A DNA stretch of 64,000 nucleotides from Ziziphus jujuba. Lineage: Eukaryota > Streptophyta > Magnoliopsida > Rosales > Rhamnaceae. The translations under genes were made by a program, and so were the position numbers. Shown here one piece after another: positions 32,378 to 42,320 of this stretch; within the stretch, counting starts at the first letter, position 1, and each line of letters starts with the position of its first letter. Location: contig NC_083382.1 in NCBI RefSeq assembly GCF_031755915.1, positions 27,814,001-27,878,000 on the forward strand. The letters are read 5' to 3'. The notes beneath the pieces were generated by a model, which was not told the DNA's origin, made no database searches, and worked only from the letters and a program-made list of their open reading frames with translations.

Positions 32378-35300
32378 TGTTCTCTTATTATTATTATTAT
32401 TTTTTTACCTTCACTTTAACATCTCCGCCTACTCCCTGTAAAAACTTTCAATTTGATTCCGCTTCTCAACTGGGTTTTTGTTTTCCTTATTATTCCCTCT
32501 TCATTTTTATACATTATGTACCAAAAAAGTGGTTTTTTTTTTTTGGGTTTTATAGGTTTGATAAGGAAAAAAGTTTTCTACATATAATAGATAATGAGAC
32601 GTTGATGTCTATGTCTGATAAGGAGATCTCTAGCGTTGGCATTAATGGTGGTGATGGTGAAGGTGGTGGTGGGTGTGGAGGTGATGATGGTGATGAAGAT
32701 GACGATGAGAGCGGTTGTGTTTGTGTCTGATATGGTTCTGAGGACATTTTGTTTTGGATAACATGCCTAAATATTTGATGTTGACTGTTTCATTTTATTG
32801 TCTAAGTTGGTGCCAATTACTCTCTCTAGTCTAGCCCACATGGTGATGATTTGAGGAAGGGATTTCATCAATGCTACGCATATATATCTGGGAAGTAGTG
32901 TGAATTGAGATGGTTAGGATGTTCTATAGGCATTTGGCATGTTCTTCTCCAAGTACCTGAATAAGTTTTTAGATGTGCAACTCATCATTTATAGTTGAAG
33001 CATATAGGTGAAGAAATCATTCCTTTACTCTCTACAGGCCCTTAGCAGATACCATAACTTGATTTTAAAAGCTTGATATGCATAATATTATTCTTGGTCC
33101 ATGGATTTCTTTATTTCTAGTTCCAAGAAACCTTTTCTTGATTTTTGTGGGAGACAAAGCAAACACCTGTAGCTATTAATGAGATATTTTCTTGAGTATG
33201 AGAAGATTTTGATTGAGAAAATCACCATAAGAGTATCTTATAGAAAATTATTTCTGCTTGCTTAAGCATGTAAACTTTCTGGTTTAACAATGCAAGGAAG
33301 ATCTAGTTGTTTACTAATTTTTTGGATAGCCTCTTGCTGCATATCTGCAATTATAATATGCATGTCTTTTATAAACTTAAGAGGCTATGCAAACAGGATG
33401 TCGTTTAGAAATTAACCTCTTTATGTTTCTGTGGCTTAAATTCAGATGTCGTTTAAAAATACATGTATAGAAAAAAGAGGTTACATAAGTTGCAAATATG
33501 GTTTTTGCTCTTAGAAAACTATTTGTATATAGGATTGTTGATCCTGTAATTCTAATTGGTTTTTCTGAATTAGTAACCTGTTCTAATTAAATTCGTGAAT
33601 TGTAGCTGTATTATATCATTGAAATTGCTTGTCATTGTTGTGGTCAATACCTCTAGGGTCTAGCCTACACGTTTCCTTCTCTACTTTTCTGGGATTCATT
33701 AAGCATACATTGAAAAACATATAACTTGTTGGACTTCCTCTGGCCTTTCCTGCCAAGTGACACTGAGCTTCTCACAAGGTTCAAGATGATGCTTCCACTG
33801 TTTAATGAATTTTGCTTCAAGCTTAAAGATTCAATTATAGAAAACCATTTATTCAACAACAATGACAAAAAAAAGAAAAAAAAAAGAATAATGGACAATC
33901 ATTAAATTTCTTGATGTGTTTTAGTTTAGGAGGGCATATAGAAAATGCACCAAAAATTACTGCAACAAGAAAAAGAAAAAAAAAAAAAAAAGGGAGTAGA
34001 GTTGGGCAGCAACCAAATAGCTAAAGAAAGTTCGAAAAATGTTTAGTTACATAAGCAATTTCAAAGATCCCTATATAAGAGCATAATATTACAAATGAAA
34101 AAGTCTCAAGTACAAGGATAAAACCAGAGAACATATTCTTACATCAACACTAAAACATTGAAATTCCTAATAATATTATTTACAATGTCATTTATCTTTT
34201 TATCTCTTATTCTCTTTCCCTGTTATAAAGAGTTCTGCTGAAACATATAATGAAGTTTAGCTTTTCATGCACATGCTATAACCTGTTTGAAGCCTTCCCT
34301 CATTATGTAGTGAAATGAAATTTAACTTTTCATGAATATGTTGATTGTTTTTGTGTCTTTATGGTAGCATGTTGCAAAGGATGGTTATAGATTTTTCGAC
34401 TTCCTAGTACTAATCTTTTACTGTTAGTTCTTCATAAGCTGATTTTTGACAAATGACCATAGAGTACAGGAGGTGAGGAGTTGTCAATGAAATTGTCAGT
34501 TGCTCTTCGATGTTGTCTCTTTGGTGGTAAAAGTGGAGCCGATTATTCTCATTACACTGCAAAAGTGACCATAAAATTTCCTTTTCACATATGCATTTTT
34601 TCAATTGGAAATATGTATGAATTGTGTATTACATTTATTTTTCTACCCTTGTTGATCTTATATAGAGGTTGTTGTAATTTGTCTTCAGGAGCTGGAATTT
34701 CCCTTTCATCTTTAGTAGTTGTCGAAGGAAATATTTGTTGGGATCCTTAGTAATATTGATTTTCTATATTTTTCAACATTGGAGGAGCAAGTGATGGACT
34801 GAGCAGAAAATTGAAGCACAAAATTTGCCATCGTTAGAGTTACAAGTGTTTGCTGAGAAAATTACACACACACTTACAGAGATAGAGAAAGAGAGAGAGA
34901 TATATATATATAAATAGATAGAGAAGCATTGGTGGCGGTTTGTCCCCCATTAATGTAAGTTGCTTCTTTGAACAAAACAAAAAAAAATATTGCAAATTAA
35001 TTTCGCTTTAATGTAACGAGCTAATCTGAGAATTTTTATTTGTGCTGTATTGAATGGTTTTTCAGAATTATCGATAATTTCCATGATGGATTATTTTAGA
35101 GATGATAAGTCATCTCTTTATAAATTGCTCAATTTTGAACCTTTGTCATTATGAGCTATGCTTATAATATTGTGTTATTTGGTGTGACAGAAATGTTTGT
35201 GTTGCATGGTTAGAATGTGAAATGTGAAATTAAAACTATTATGAAGTTGTTTTTTTGTTTGAATTTAATGGGAGGTTTGAATGTGAAACCATAATGATTA

Positions 35301-35500
35301 ATATGTGTTAGAACCATAGGTTATCCTTAGGAAGCAATGTCACATGCCCATGGTTGGTTTGTTGCCTAATGTATAATGTACACTAATATATAAAAGATAT
35401 TGTAGCTTTCAAATCCACATATGCGCTAGTTCAAAAAGATTCTTTAGCCATTTTCATTAAAATTTTGCACAAATCTCGTTAGGTATATGTCATTTAAGTT
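32378..35500 (+). other. MULE interior upstream of the peptidase exons, no assigned gene
   Basis: About 3.1 kb. A frame at 32554-32730 reads ETLMSMSDKEISSVGINGGD followed by a glycine- and aspartate-rich tail to CVCV. It is open but low in complexity and may be an early exon or chance. The remainder looks like intron or captured host DNA, with simple repeats at 33868-33885, 33969-33992 and a CA/GA/TA compound microsatellite at 34865-34925. No other domain was recognised. Confidence 0.4.
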
Positions 35501-35508
35501 CTGGAAAA

Positions 35509-35588
35509 TTTTCCGCTTGGCGGAAAACTTTTCCTCCAGGAGGAAATTTTTTCCTCCAAGCGGAAATTTTTTCCTCCAAGCTTTCCTC
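35509..35588 (+). repeat. Palindromic 20-bp repeat array, cluster 1 (four units)
   Basis: TTTTCC starts at 35509, 35529, 35549 and 35569, exactly 20 bp apart. Unit 1 is TTTTCCGCTTGGCGGAAAA, a perfect palindrome with a 3-base centre. Unit 2 contains TTTCCTCCAGGAGGAAA, also perfect. Unit 3 is TTTCCTCCAAGCGGAAA. A degenerate tail runs to about 35610. The array lies just upstream of the peptidase exon at 35641. Confidence 0.9.
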
Positions 35589-35640
35589 GTGTCAGAAAAA
35601 ATTCCTCCATATGTTATGCTTTGTTGTATTTGATTTGCAG

Positions 35641-36267
35641 ATAAATGGATTCAGATTACCAACGAAGGTTTTGGGACTCGGAGATATCGAGGGTAAAGGT
35701 TAATTGTATCATTTATTTATGTGCCTTCTTTTATTTGTTGTGCTAACTGAAATCTTGTAATGTATTGACAGTTGTTGATTCCACTAAACAAGCGCAACAT
35801 ACATTGGCTTCTAGGGCACATGGACTTGAAAGAGCGTCGTATGACTGTATATGACTCAGATAAGGCTGGCAACCAAAACAGGGGAGAAATTTATTTCCAG
35901 AAATTATGCATTATGTTACCTTATTTACTGCGGTCTGCATCTTTTTATGAGCAGCGGACGGATCTTGTAGACTCTGTTGATGAGTTTACATGTGAATTGG
36001 CACAAAATTTCCCCCAGCAAAGTAACGGGTAAAGCCCCTTAATACATACATGTTTGTTGAATAAATATTAACTATTGAATATGGTTCTAATAATACTAAT
36101 ATATGTTATAATAATTGTTTTTTTGTAGTAGTGACTGTGGCATGTTTACACTCAAGACCATCGAGTTTTTACATGCTAGATTACCAATGAATTTCACACA
36201 AGATGACATAGAGTTCTTTAGGAGGAAGTATGCATATGTGGCTTACAACAAAGAACTAAGCACATGA
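35641..36267 (+). CDS. Ulp1-like (C48) cysteine peptidase C-terminal exons, MULE-borne
   Basis: Three exons can be read in phase: 35641-35692 (MDSDYQRRFWDSEISR after a tttgcag acceptor), 35772-36028 and 36129-36267, with 79- and 100-bp introns bounded by gtaaag...gacag and gtaaag...tgtag. The peptide shows LLIPLNKRNIHWLLGHMDL with the catalytic His, VYDSD with the Asp, PQQSNG with the oxyanion Gln, and SDCGMF with the nucleophilic Cys. This is the order of SUMO-protease Ulp1 domains. It ends YVAYNKELST then TGA. Exons before 35641 are not identified, so the N-terminus is missing from this annotation. No frameshift or stop is seen in these exons. Known KI-MULE relatives encode such peptidases; whether this one cleaves SUMO is unknown. 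Confidence 0.75.
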
Positions 36268-36504
36268 GCTGGGTGGTGATGCATTTTTCTTTCCTTTTGT
36301 CATGTTTATAGATGCATATTCTTTATTATATTAGACTTTTAATTGTAAAGATAATGGTGGCTTATAATGTTCATTTAACAAAGATAACGATGTGTTATTG
36401 ATGTAAGAATAACTAATTGACCTTATAGAAAATGTGCCATATTTATTTATTAGAATTCCATTATGCACAAACAACTTACGAGCTCAATTGCAGATTCTAA
36501 AAAA
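36268..36504. other. 3' flank of the peptidase gene, AT-rich
   Basis: Probable 3' UTR and spacer with no further coding signal. A candidate poly(A) signal region, aataactaattg, lies near 36406. Confidence 0.4.
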
Positions 36505-36780
36505 TTTTCCGCTTGTCGGAAAATATTTCCTCTAGGCAGAAAACTTTTTCTCCTGGAGGAAAAATTTTCCTCCAGTCGAAAATCCTATATGGAGATCAAT
36601 TGAACCCTCTGGATAATTTTCCACCAGGCGGAAAAGTTTTCCTCCAAGTGGAAATCATTTTCCTCTGGTTGGAAAATTTTTCCTTCAAGCGGAAATCGTT
36701 TTCCTCCTGTTGGAAAAAATCATTGAATAATTTTTACTCCTATCAGAAACTAATTTCCTCCACTTGGAAAATCAATTTCT
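36505..36780 (+). repeat. Palindromic 20-bp repeat array, cluster 2
   Basis: TTTTCC-like starts lie at 36505, about 36525, 36545 and 36565. After a gap they resume at 36617, 36637, 36658, 36678 and 36699, spacing 20-21 bp. The first unit TTTTCCGCTTGTCGGAAAA differs from cluster 1 unit 1 at one base. Typical later units are TTTTCCTCCAAGTGGAAA and TTTTCCTCCTGTTGGAAAA. Degenerate copies continue to 36780. Because 20 is not a multiple of three, it is not a coding repeat. It sits 240 bp beyond the peptidase stop codon. Confidence 0.9.
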
Positions 36781-37132
36781 AATAGATTATTTAAGTTAAT
36801 AGTGGGGTAAAATAATTGAGAGTGGAGACAAATATTATAAAGATGAAGATGGATTTAACAAAAAATGTATTGTCATTTAAAATCAATAACCATTTTAAAG
36901 AAAAGAAAAAATGATATATATTTGTTTTTCTTTTCAAAATCATTTGGACATTTCATAAAATGAGATGTAAACTAAAGATTTAAAATCAACTCCAGAAAGC
37001 CTCTTTTCATTTGGGATTAAATTAAAAAAAAATATTGCTAAATAATCTTCTACCGTCGAGTAGAAAATATAATATCCAAGGTATGAACTAATTATCAAAA
37101 CATATTAAACCATAACACTAAATTAAAACTTT

Positions 37133-39603
37133 CTAATTCGAAGCATAAGACAATGGATTCGTACATCTCTGCCTATAATGTCCAACACCACCGCATCGGC
37201 TACATATACGTCCAATAACATCTTCACCTTCGGATGGTATGCGTTGCATCCTCGGCCTACCAGCTCGCCTACGTGTCCATCTTGGTGGAAGAACAATACG
37301 ACTTACCACATCATCCGGAGCATGCCACTATTTTTCATCTAACATAGGGTAAATGGACTTAGCATAAGCTGCACGATATGCATCCGCAGTATAGTAATGA
37401 GAACACATACCATAAGGAGCAATTTTGCGGTCTCTGCAAGCGGCAATACAACGATCACAAGGATATTGATCAAGATCGAAGACTTTGCATGAACATATTT
37501 TTTATTGGAGATTAACTGTACCCCTCAAACTCCCACCTTTCACAAGAAATTCATGCATATTAATGGCTTTCACACATAGTCCGATGGACTCCAAATTTTG
37601 TAGTTTGAGTTGCTCTTCCATATGGTCAATCACAGGGTTCGTCAATTTTGCAACTACAGTACGTCGCTCATAAAACCATCTTTGCAGTAAATCCCGTATG
37701 TGCTTAATTAATGCTACTATTGGCATCTTTCTAGCATCTAGCAAAATACCATTCAAGCTTCCTGCAATATTGGTGGTCATGATAGTGTATCTTCTACATG
37801 GAGAAAGAGAACGTGCCCACCTTGTAGGGTCACATGATCGAATGTACTGGGCAACCCTATTGTTTTTTGCCTCAATTTGCCCCATATAAAACTCAAAATC
37901 TTCAACCAAATATGCACTAGCTGCGAGCATGAAACATTGTATTAATGTTTCATCTCTCGCATGTCCATTTGCTTTAATATTTCTGCTTATATGGTACGTG
38001 CACAGCGCATGATATGCATTGGGAAAAACTTTGCGTAATGCCCTTTCAATAGCAGGGTGTGCATCACTCACAAACACCAAATCTGAAAAATCTCCAATGG
38101 CATCCTTGAGGTTTTGGAAAAACCATGTATATGCTTGCTCATTCTCTCCATCTCCAAAAGCCAAAGAATATATTTGCTTATTGCCATCCATGCCCGATGC
38201 AATATACATGTACCCTTTGTATTTCCCTTTCAATGTAGTCACATCAACAGCCAACACGGGTCTTACGTGGGATATAAATCCCCTAATGCTTGCTCCAATC
38301 GCCATAAAAAAATATACAAAATTGTTATTATCGTCTGTTTTGATACGTGTAAAAGTCCTAGGGTTCTTCGACACTAAATCATAATAGTAGGTAGGCAACT
38401 TAGCAAAATTCTCCTCTGTAGATCCATTAACACTGTTAAGTGCATACTCTTTACCTCTCCATGCTTTGTTGTAGCTTATATTCACCCCATATTTCTGCAA
38501 AAAATCATGTTGAATTTCTTTGGGTTTGTAAACACATACAATACCTTCATATTTAGATTTGATATATTACCCGATAACCGGATTACTTGCCTGCTTATGT
38601 TCTCGATGCACGATATCTAACGAGCAACTGTGTACATTATCAAAAATTCTCACAACAAATATTTTTCCATTTTTAAATGTGGTTGCACGTAGTCGCCATT
38701 TACAAGTATATTCTAAGCATACAATCTCATATCGTTGTGTAGTTGACCGTGTCACCTTGAACTCCTTATTTTCACGCATGCAATAGATACTTAATTTATT
38801 CTGTAAGTCACGTTTGTTGCGAAATAATTGTTCAACTACTATGCTCTTACAGCCAATGAACTTTGACAAAAATATGGCCATAGAACCACTTCTGTTGCTT
38901 GATGATATGTGGTCACTTGTAGCACGATGAACCCTAACATCATCAACTCCTTCATTGTTCATTTCAGGATGCATATCATTATCATTGTCCGATAACTCAT
39001 GACCAAAATCTACATCATTATGATCAACATCATCCCCTACTGCATTGTAATTCTCATCATGATCAATATTATGCAACTGCTCATACTCCTCATCGTTAGG
39101 AAACCGTTCAGCATAGTCACCTCCAACATCAACTCCTTCGTGGATGTTAAATGATGTCCAGGCCCCACGAACATCAACTTGATCTCTAAACTGAGTTTTT
39201 TGAACTATAATTTCCTGAGATATAGCCTGAATAGGTTCAGTACTGGAAACTTGTGGTAGACGAACACCAATTGAAGGACAAGAAAAAGAATGAAGATTAC
39301 TCCCACTATCCGAAGAAAAGGCTGTTTGATGAACATTTCTAGATACATGTTTAACTTTCGCAATCACCTCAACATACAATGGAGGCCGCATTATTGTCAT
39401 CCCTCCATTCGACCATTCCTCACTTCTTGAAGAAAGCATTTCACATCCCTATCACAGCGTATTTCTGTAGGATCCAACTTTTCTGCACATCGTCTATATA
39501 TCCATTTTACCTTTAGCAAATATTCATTTCGATCTATCTCAATAGAATTGAAAATCTCATCCTCTAACTCTGATTTTGTGCATCTCTTGCCAACAGAAAC
39601 CAT
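37133..39603 (-). pseudogene. MuDR-type transposase of the KI-MULE, broken
   Basis: The start is taken at 39603 (MVSVGKRCTKSELEDEIFNS). Then come an acidic linker, the MuDR N-terminal domain (about 38570-38900; KFIGCKSIVVEQLFRNKRDL and EYTCKWRLRA), the MULE DDE domain, a SWIM finger (CSCKVFDLDQYPCDRCIAAC, about 37420-37490) and a zinc knuckle CSRCGGVGHYRQRC near 37170. DDE landmarks are VDVTTLKGKY with Asp near 38245, VSDAHPAIERA with Asp near 38065 and CTYH nearby; the Glu is probably in the GQIEAKNN region. Defects: an 8-bp insertion (tcgaatgg, near 39410) shifts frame between EVRNG and GMTIMRPP, and there are in-frame stops at 38567-38569, 37502-37504 and 37328-37330. Each stop is one change from a Gln-type codon. 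Otherwise it is full length, about 820 codons. Confidence 0.9.
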
Positions 39604-40339
39604 TATATTTTTACCATTTCGATATTCCTAATTACCACAATCATTTTGTACCAATGTTCCATTGTATAAAACGGCAATTACAATATCATCATCTTCTATT
39701 TTACTACAAAATTAAATGAATAACGTTAAACAAAATCAATAAATATATAAAAATTTGAATAATACTAAACAAACATATTAACTGTATAAAAAAGTTGATT
39801 CTGTTTTTTTTTGGGCCAAATATAGCTTTTTCCTACTAGCGGAAAATTGGCTAAAAATTAGCGGAAAACTTGCGAAAACTGACAAATTGGAGAAAAATTG
39901 CGGAAGTTCATCTTTTTCGCCAAATTTCCTCCGTTTTTACTGTTTTTCGCAATTTTTCAGTTTCACACAAATTTTCTCCTATTTTCAAACCATATGCCAC
40001 CTAAATATCTTTAAATTCACATATAACATCTCATAAATTAATTTCTTGCATATCCATATTAAATAAAAAGCTTAAAAATTCCAAAACTAACAAAAAATAC
40101 AAGAAAGAAGAGAAAAAACACGTATTTCCTCAGTTTCATCTAATAAGAAAATAGATAAAAAATTTACTTGAATTTAGTTTCAGATATGAAAAAATACAAG
40201 AAAATGAGAGTGAGAGGAGATGAGATGCAAAGAGTGTTTGTGGCCTGTTAGAGAAACCCTTGCACAAAACATGAACGGCTATGTAGAGAAAGAAGGAAAG
40301 AGTAAAAAAAACATATTGCATAATTTTCAATTTTGTCAA
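39604..40339 (-). promoter_or_regulatory. Transposase 5' region with degenerate palindrome cluster 3
   Basis: This stretch between the transposase start and the right terminal repeat should hold its promoter. At 39828-39965 there are TTTTTCCTACTAGCGGAAAA, attagcggaaaac and cgccaaatttcctccg, decayed relatives of the 20-bp palindromes around the peptidase gene. I could not place a convincing TATA box. Confidence 0.45.
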
Positions 40340-40443
40340 GAGTATTTTTGTCCCAAGATGGCTAGTTTTTTTTTTTTTTAAATTACTATTCTTCAAAAAA
40401 CCATTTACAGGATGGCTAGTTTTCGAAAAAACCCTAAGACTTA

Positions 40444-40861
40444 TTTGAGCTTCAAGGTCCAAAATTTCTTTAGTTGTCCAGCCCAATTATTTCGAGCTCA
40501 AGGTTCATTATTTATTATTAACGGTGTGATATGGATTTCTAAGACCAATTTCCTCTCTGGACCAAATATATAAGATTAGAATTTCGCCCACGTCACTTTT
40601 CCTTACAAGTTGAAATTCCATATTAACCTTTTATTCAACCTTATTTTATTTTATTTTATTTTATTATTGTTTTATTTTTTCTGGAAAAAACCACTTTGTG
40701 TTCAACCTTGGTATATAATCTTTCTAAACCAACCCCGCCATCGCACCCTCCCTTTACATTCTATTCTCATTTTTCATTGCCTATCCCTTTCTCTCTATGT
40801 TTTTTCTTTTCCTGTTAGGCTTTACTTCTTAAACCTCTCTGTTGTTTCCATATATACTATA

Positions 40862-40917
<56 letters not shown>

Positions 40918-41168
40918 ATTGGTCTTTCATCAAGGATATATGGTTTTTTATCATGATCTAACTTATTGGTTCTTGGATTTTTTTAAAATGTTAAGATTTA
41001 AAAATATATTTGGGATTTGTATAAATCCTAATAAGATTGATTTTGCCCACTTAGAATTTTTGTATTTCATTACACTTATATAAAATCTTAATTACATTTT
41101 TAAATCTTAATCCTTCAAGATATCCAAAAGTTAATAAGTGAGGTCCTAATAAAATATCCATTAGAATC
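40444..41168. other. AT-rich DNA with (TA)n microsatellite
   Basis: No gene seen. A TA tract lies at 40865-40910. The stretch 40690-40800 is pyrimidine-rich (accctccctttacattctat) and could be promoter-like, but no frame follows. Confidence 0.5.
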
Positions 41169-42320
41169 AAAGTTCAAACTTTTTGTATCGATAAAAATAT
41201 TGAGAGTTCAAAATATAGAAATATCCATGTAAATATCGAAAATTATCAAATATCAATAAAAAATTATAAAAAATGATAAAAATTTGTTTTTAAAAATAAA
41301 ATTTTTTATTAAAAGTTTAGGATTAGTTTATTTAATTAATTAATGATCAAATTGACTATTAAAATTGCAATAATATTGAATAGATATTATATTTCTCTTA
41401 ATCATTCAATTTATAATAAGCATTAATAGTATAAAAATGTACTATTATTAATAAAGAATGCAAAAAAATGCACATTTCATAAAATTATTTATTAATTAAG
41501 ATATATAGAACAATTATTATAATTATATTATATTTTATATATATTATTACAATACTATAAAAAAAAACTCCTAGGTGACTGATAATTGTTTGTATCTTTC
41601 TTATTCTCATTTTAAAATATAAAGTGTAAGAAATAATTATTAAATGATGCATCTTCTTGATAATTTTGTATGTAATTATTAACATATCATCGATATTGAA
41701 ATTTTAAATCTTCATTTATAGAAAATATATTTCCTATATATCTTTCAGTTTTTGTTTACGTTTTAATTTTTATTTATTTTATAATATTTATACAAATATT
41801 AAGTTTACTATTGTAAAAAAAAATAATAATAAAAAAAGATAGGTAGGTAAACTTGTTACTTAAAATACTAATGTTTTGTAAGAATATGATATGTAAACTT
41901 GTCTAATATAATTTTAGACATTGTTTGTTAATTGTGAATTTTTTTTATTTTTATTTGCCTAATTATTGAAAGACAATTAAAATGTAAGAAATATATCAAT
42001 AATATTAATTTGGCAAAAATTTTAACTAAACATCAATAATATTTATAAAAATTTTTGGTAAAAAAATTTAACCAAAAAAATAAATATTTTCAAAATTTCT
42101 ATGAAAATTTATGATTTATGGAAATTATAGATTTTTAACGAAATTGTAAAGGATTTGATGTAAATATTATGATAAAAAGTTTCATGAAAATTATAGAAAA
42201 ATATCGGATACTTCAGCTAATATTGTGGAAATTGTCATTGTTTCTATTTGGGAGTTAAATTTCTTTTTAATGTGTTAAAAAAATAAAAATTTCATGAAAA
42301 ATTTTGATATTTTAAGCTAT
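41169..42320 (+). mobile_element. AT-rich repeat element X, copy 1 (about 1.15 kb)
   Basis: It begins aaagttcaaactttttgtat and ends aaaattttgatattttaagc. The same sequence in reverse orientation occupies 44450-45671. Short inverted ends (aaggtt...aaat type) suggest a non-autonomous DNA element. Interior phrases such as atttctatgaaaattt are repeated loosely. No coding frame was found. Confidence 0.55.

Larger units (their letters stand above)
31724..40434. mobile_element. Complete MULE of the Kaonashi (KI-MULE) type, 8.7 kb
   Basis: Terminal inverted repeats of about 90-100 bp: the left starts GGGTTTTTTTGAAAAC at 31724, and the right is its near complement ending at 40434. Shared landmarks are cgtaaatggttttttgaaga and ctagccat. 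A perfect 9-bp target duplication, taagactta, lies at 31715-31723 and 40435-40443, as expected for Mutator-like elements. Inside are a Ulp1-like peptidase gene (plus strand) and a MuDR transposase gene (minus strand) with facing 3' ends. MULEs that captured a Ulp1-type peptidase are known as Kaonashi elements. The transposase is broken, so this copy would need a helper. The intact duplication and similar ends suggest moderate age. Confidence 0.9.

Noticed and set aside
35509..36780. Possible CRISPR-like array
   Set aside because: The 20-bp units abut without unique spacers, are palindromic and lie in a plant transposon.
36513..36782. 89-codon plus-strand frame in cluster 2
   Set aside because: It simply reads through the 20-bp repeat, whose period is not a multiple of three.
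37485..38384. Plus-strand frames opposite the transposase
   Set aside because: They are antisense shadows of the conserved MULE domain.
40610..40918. 102-codon plus-strand frame
   Set aside because: It is T-rich and ends in a TA microsatellite, with no domain or splice context.
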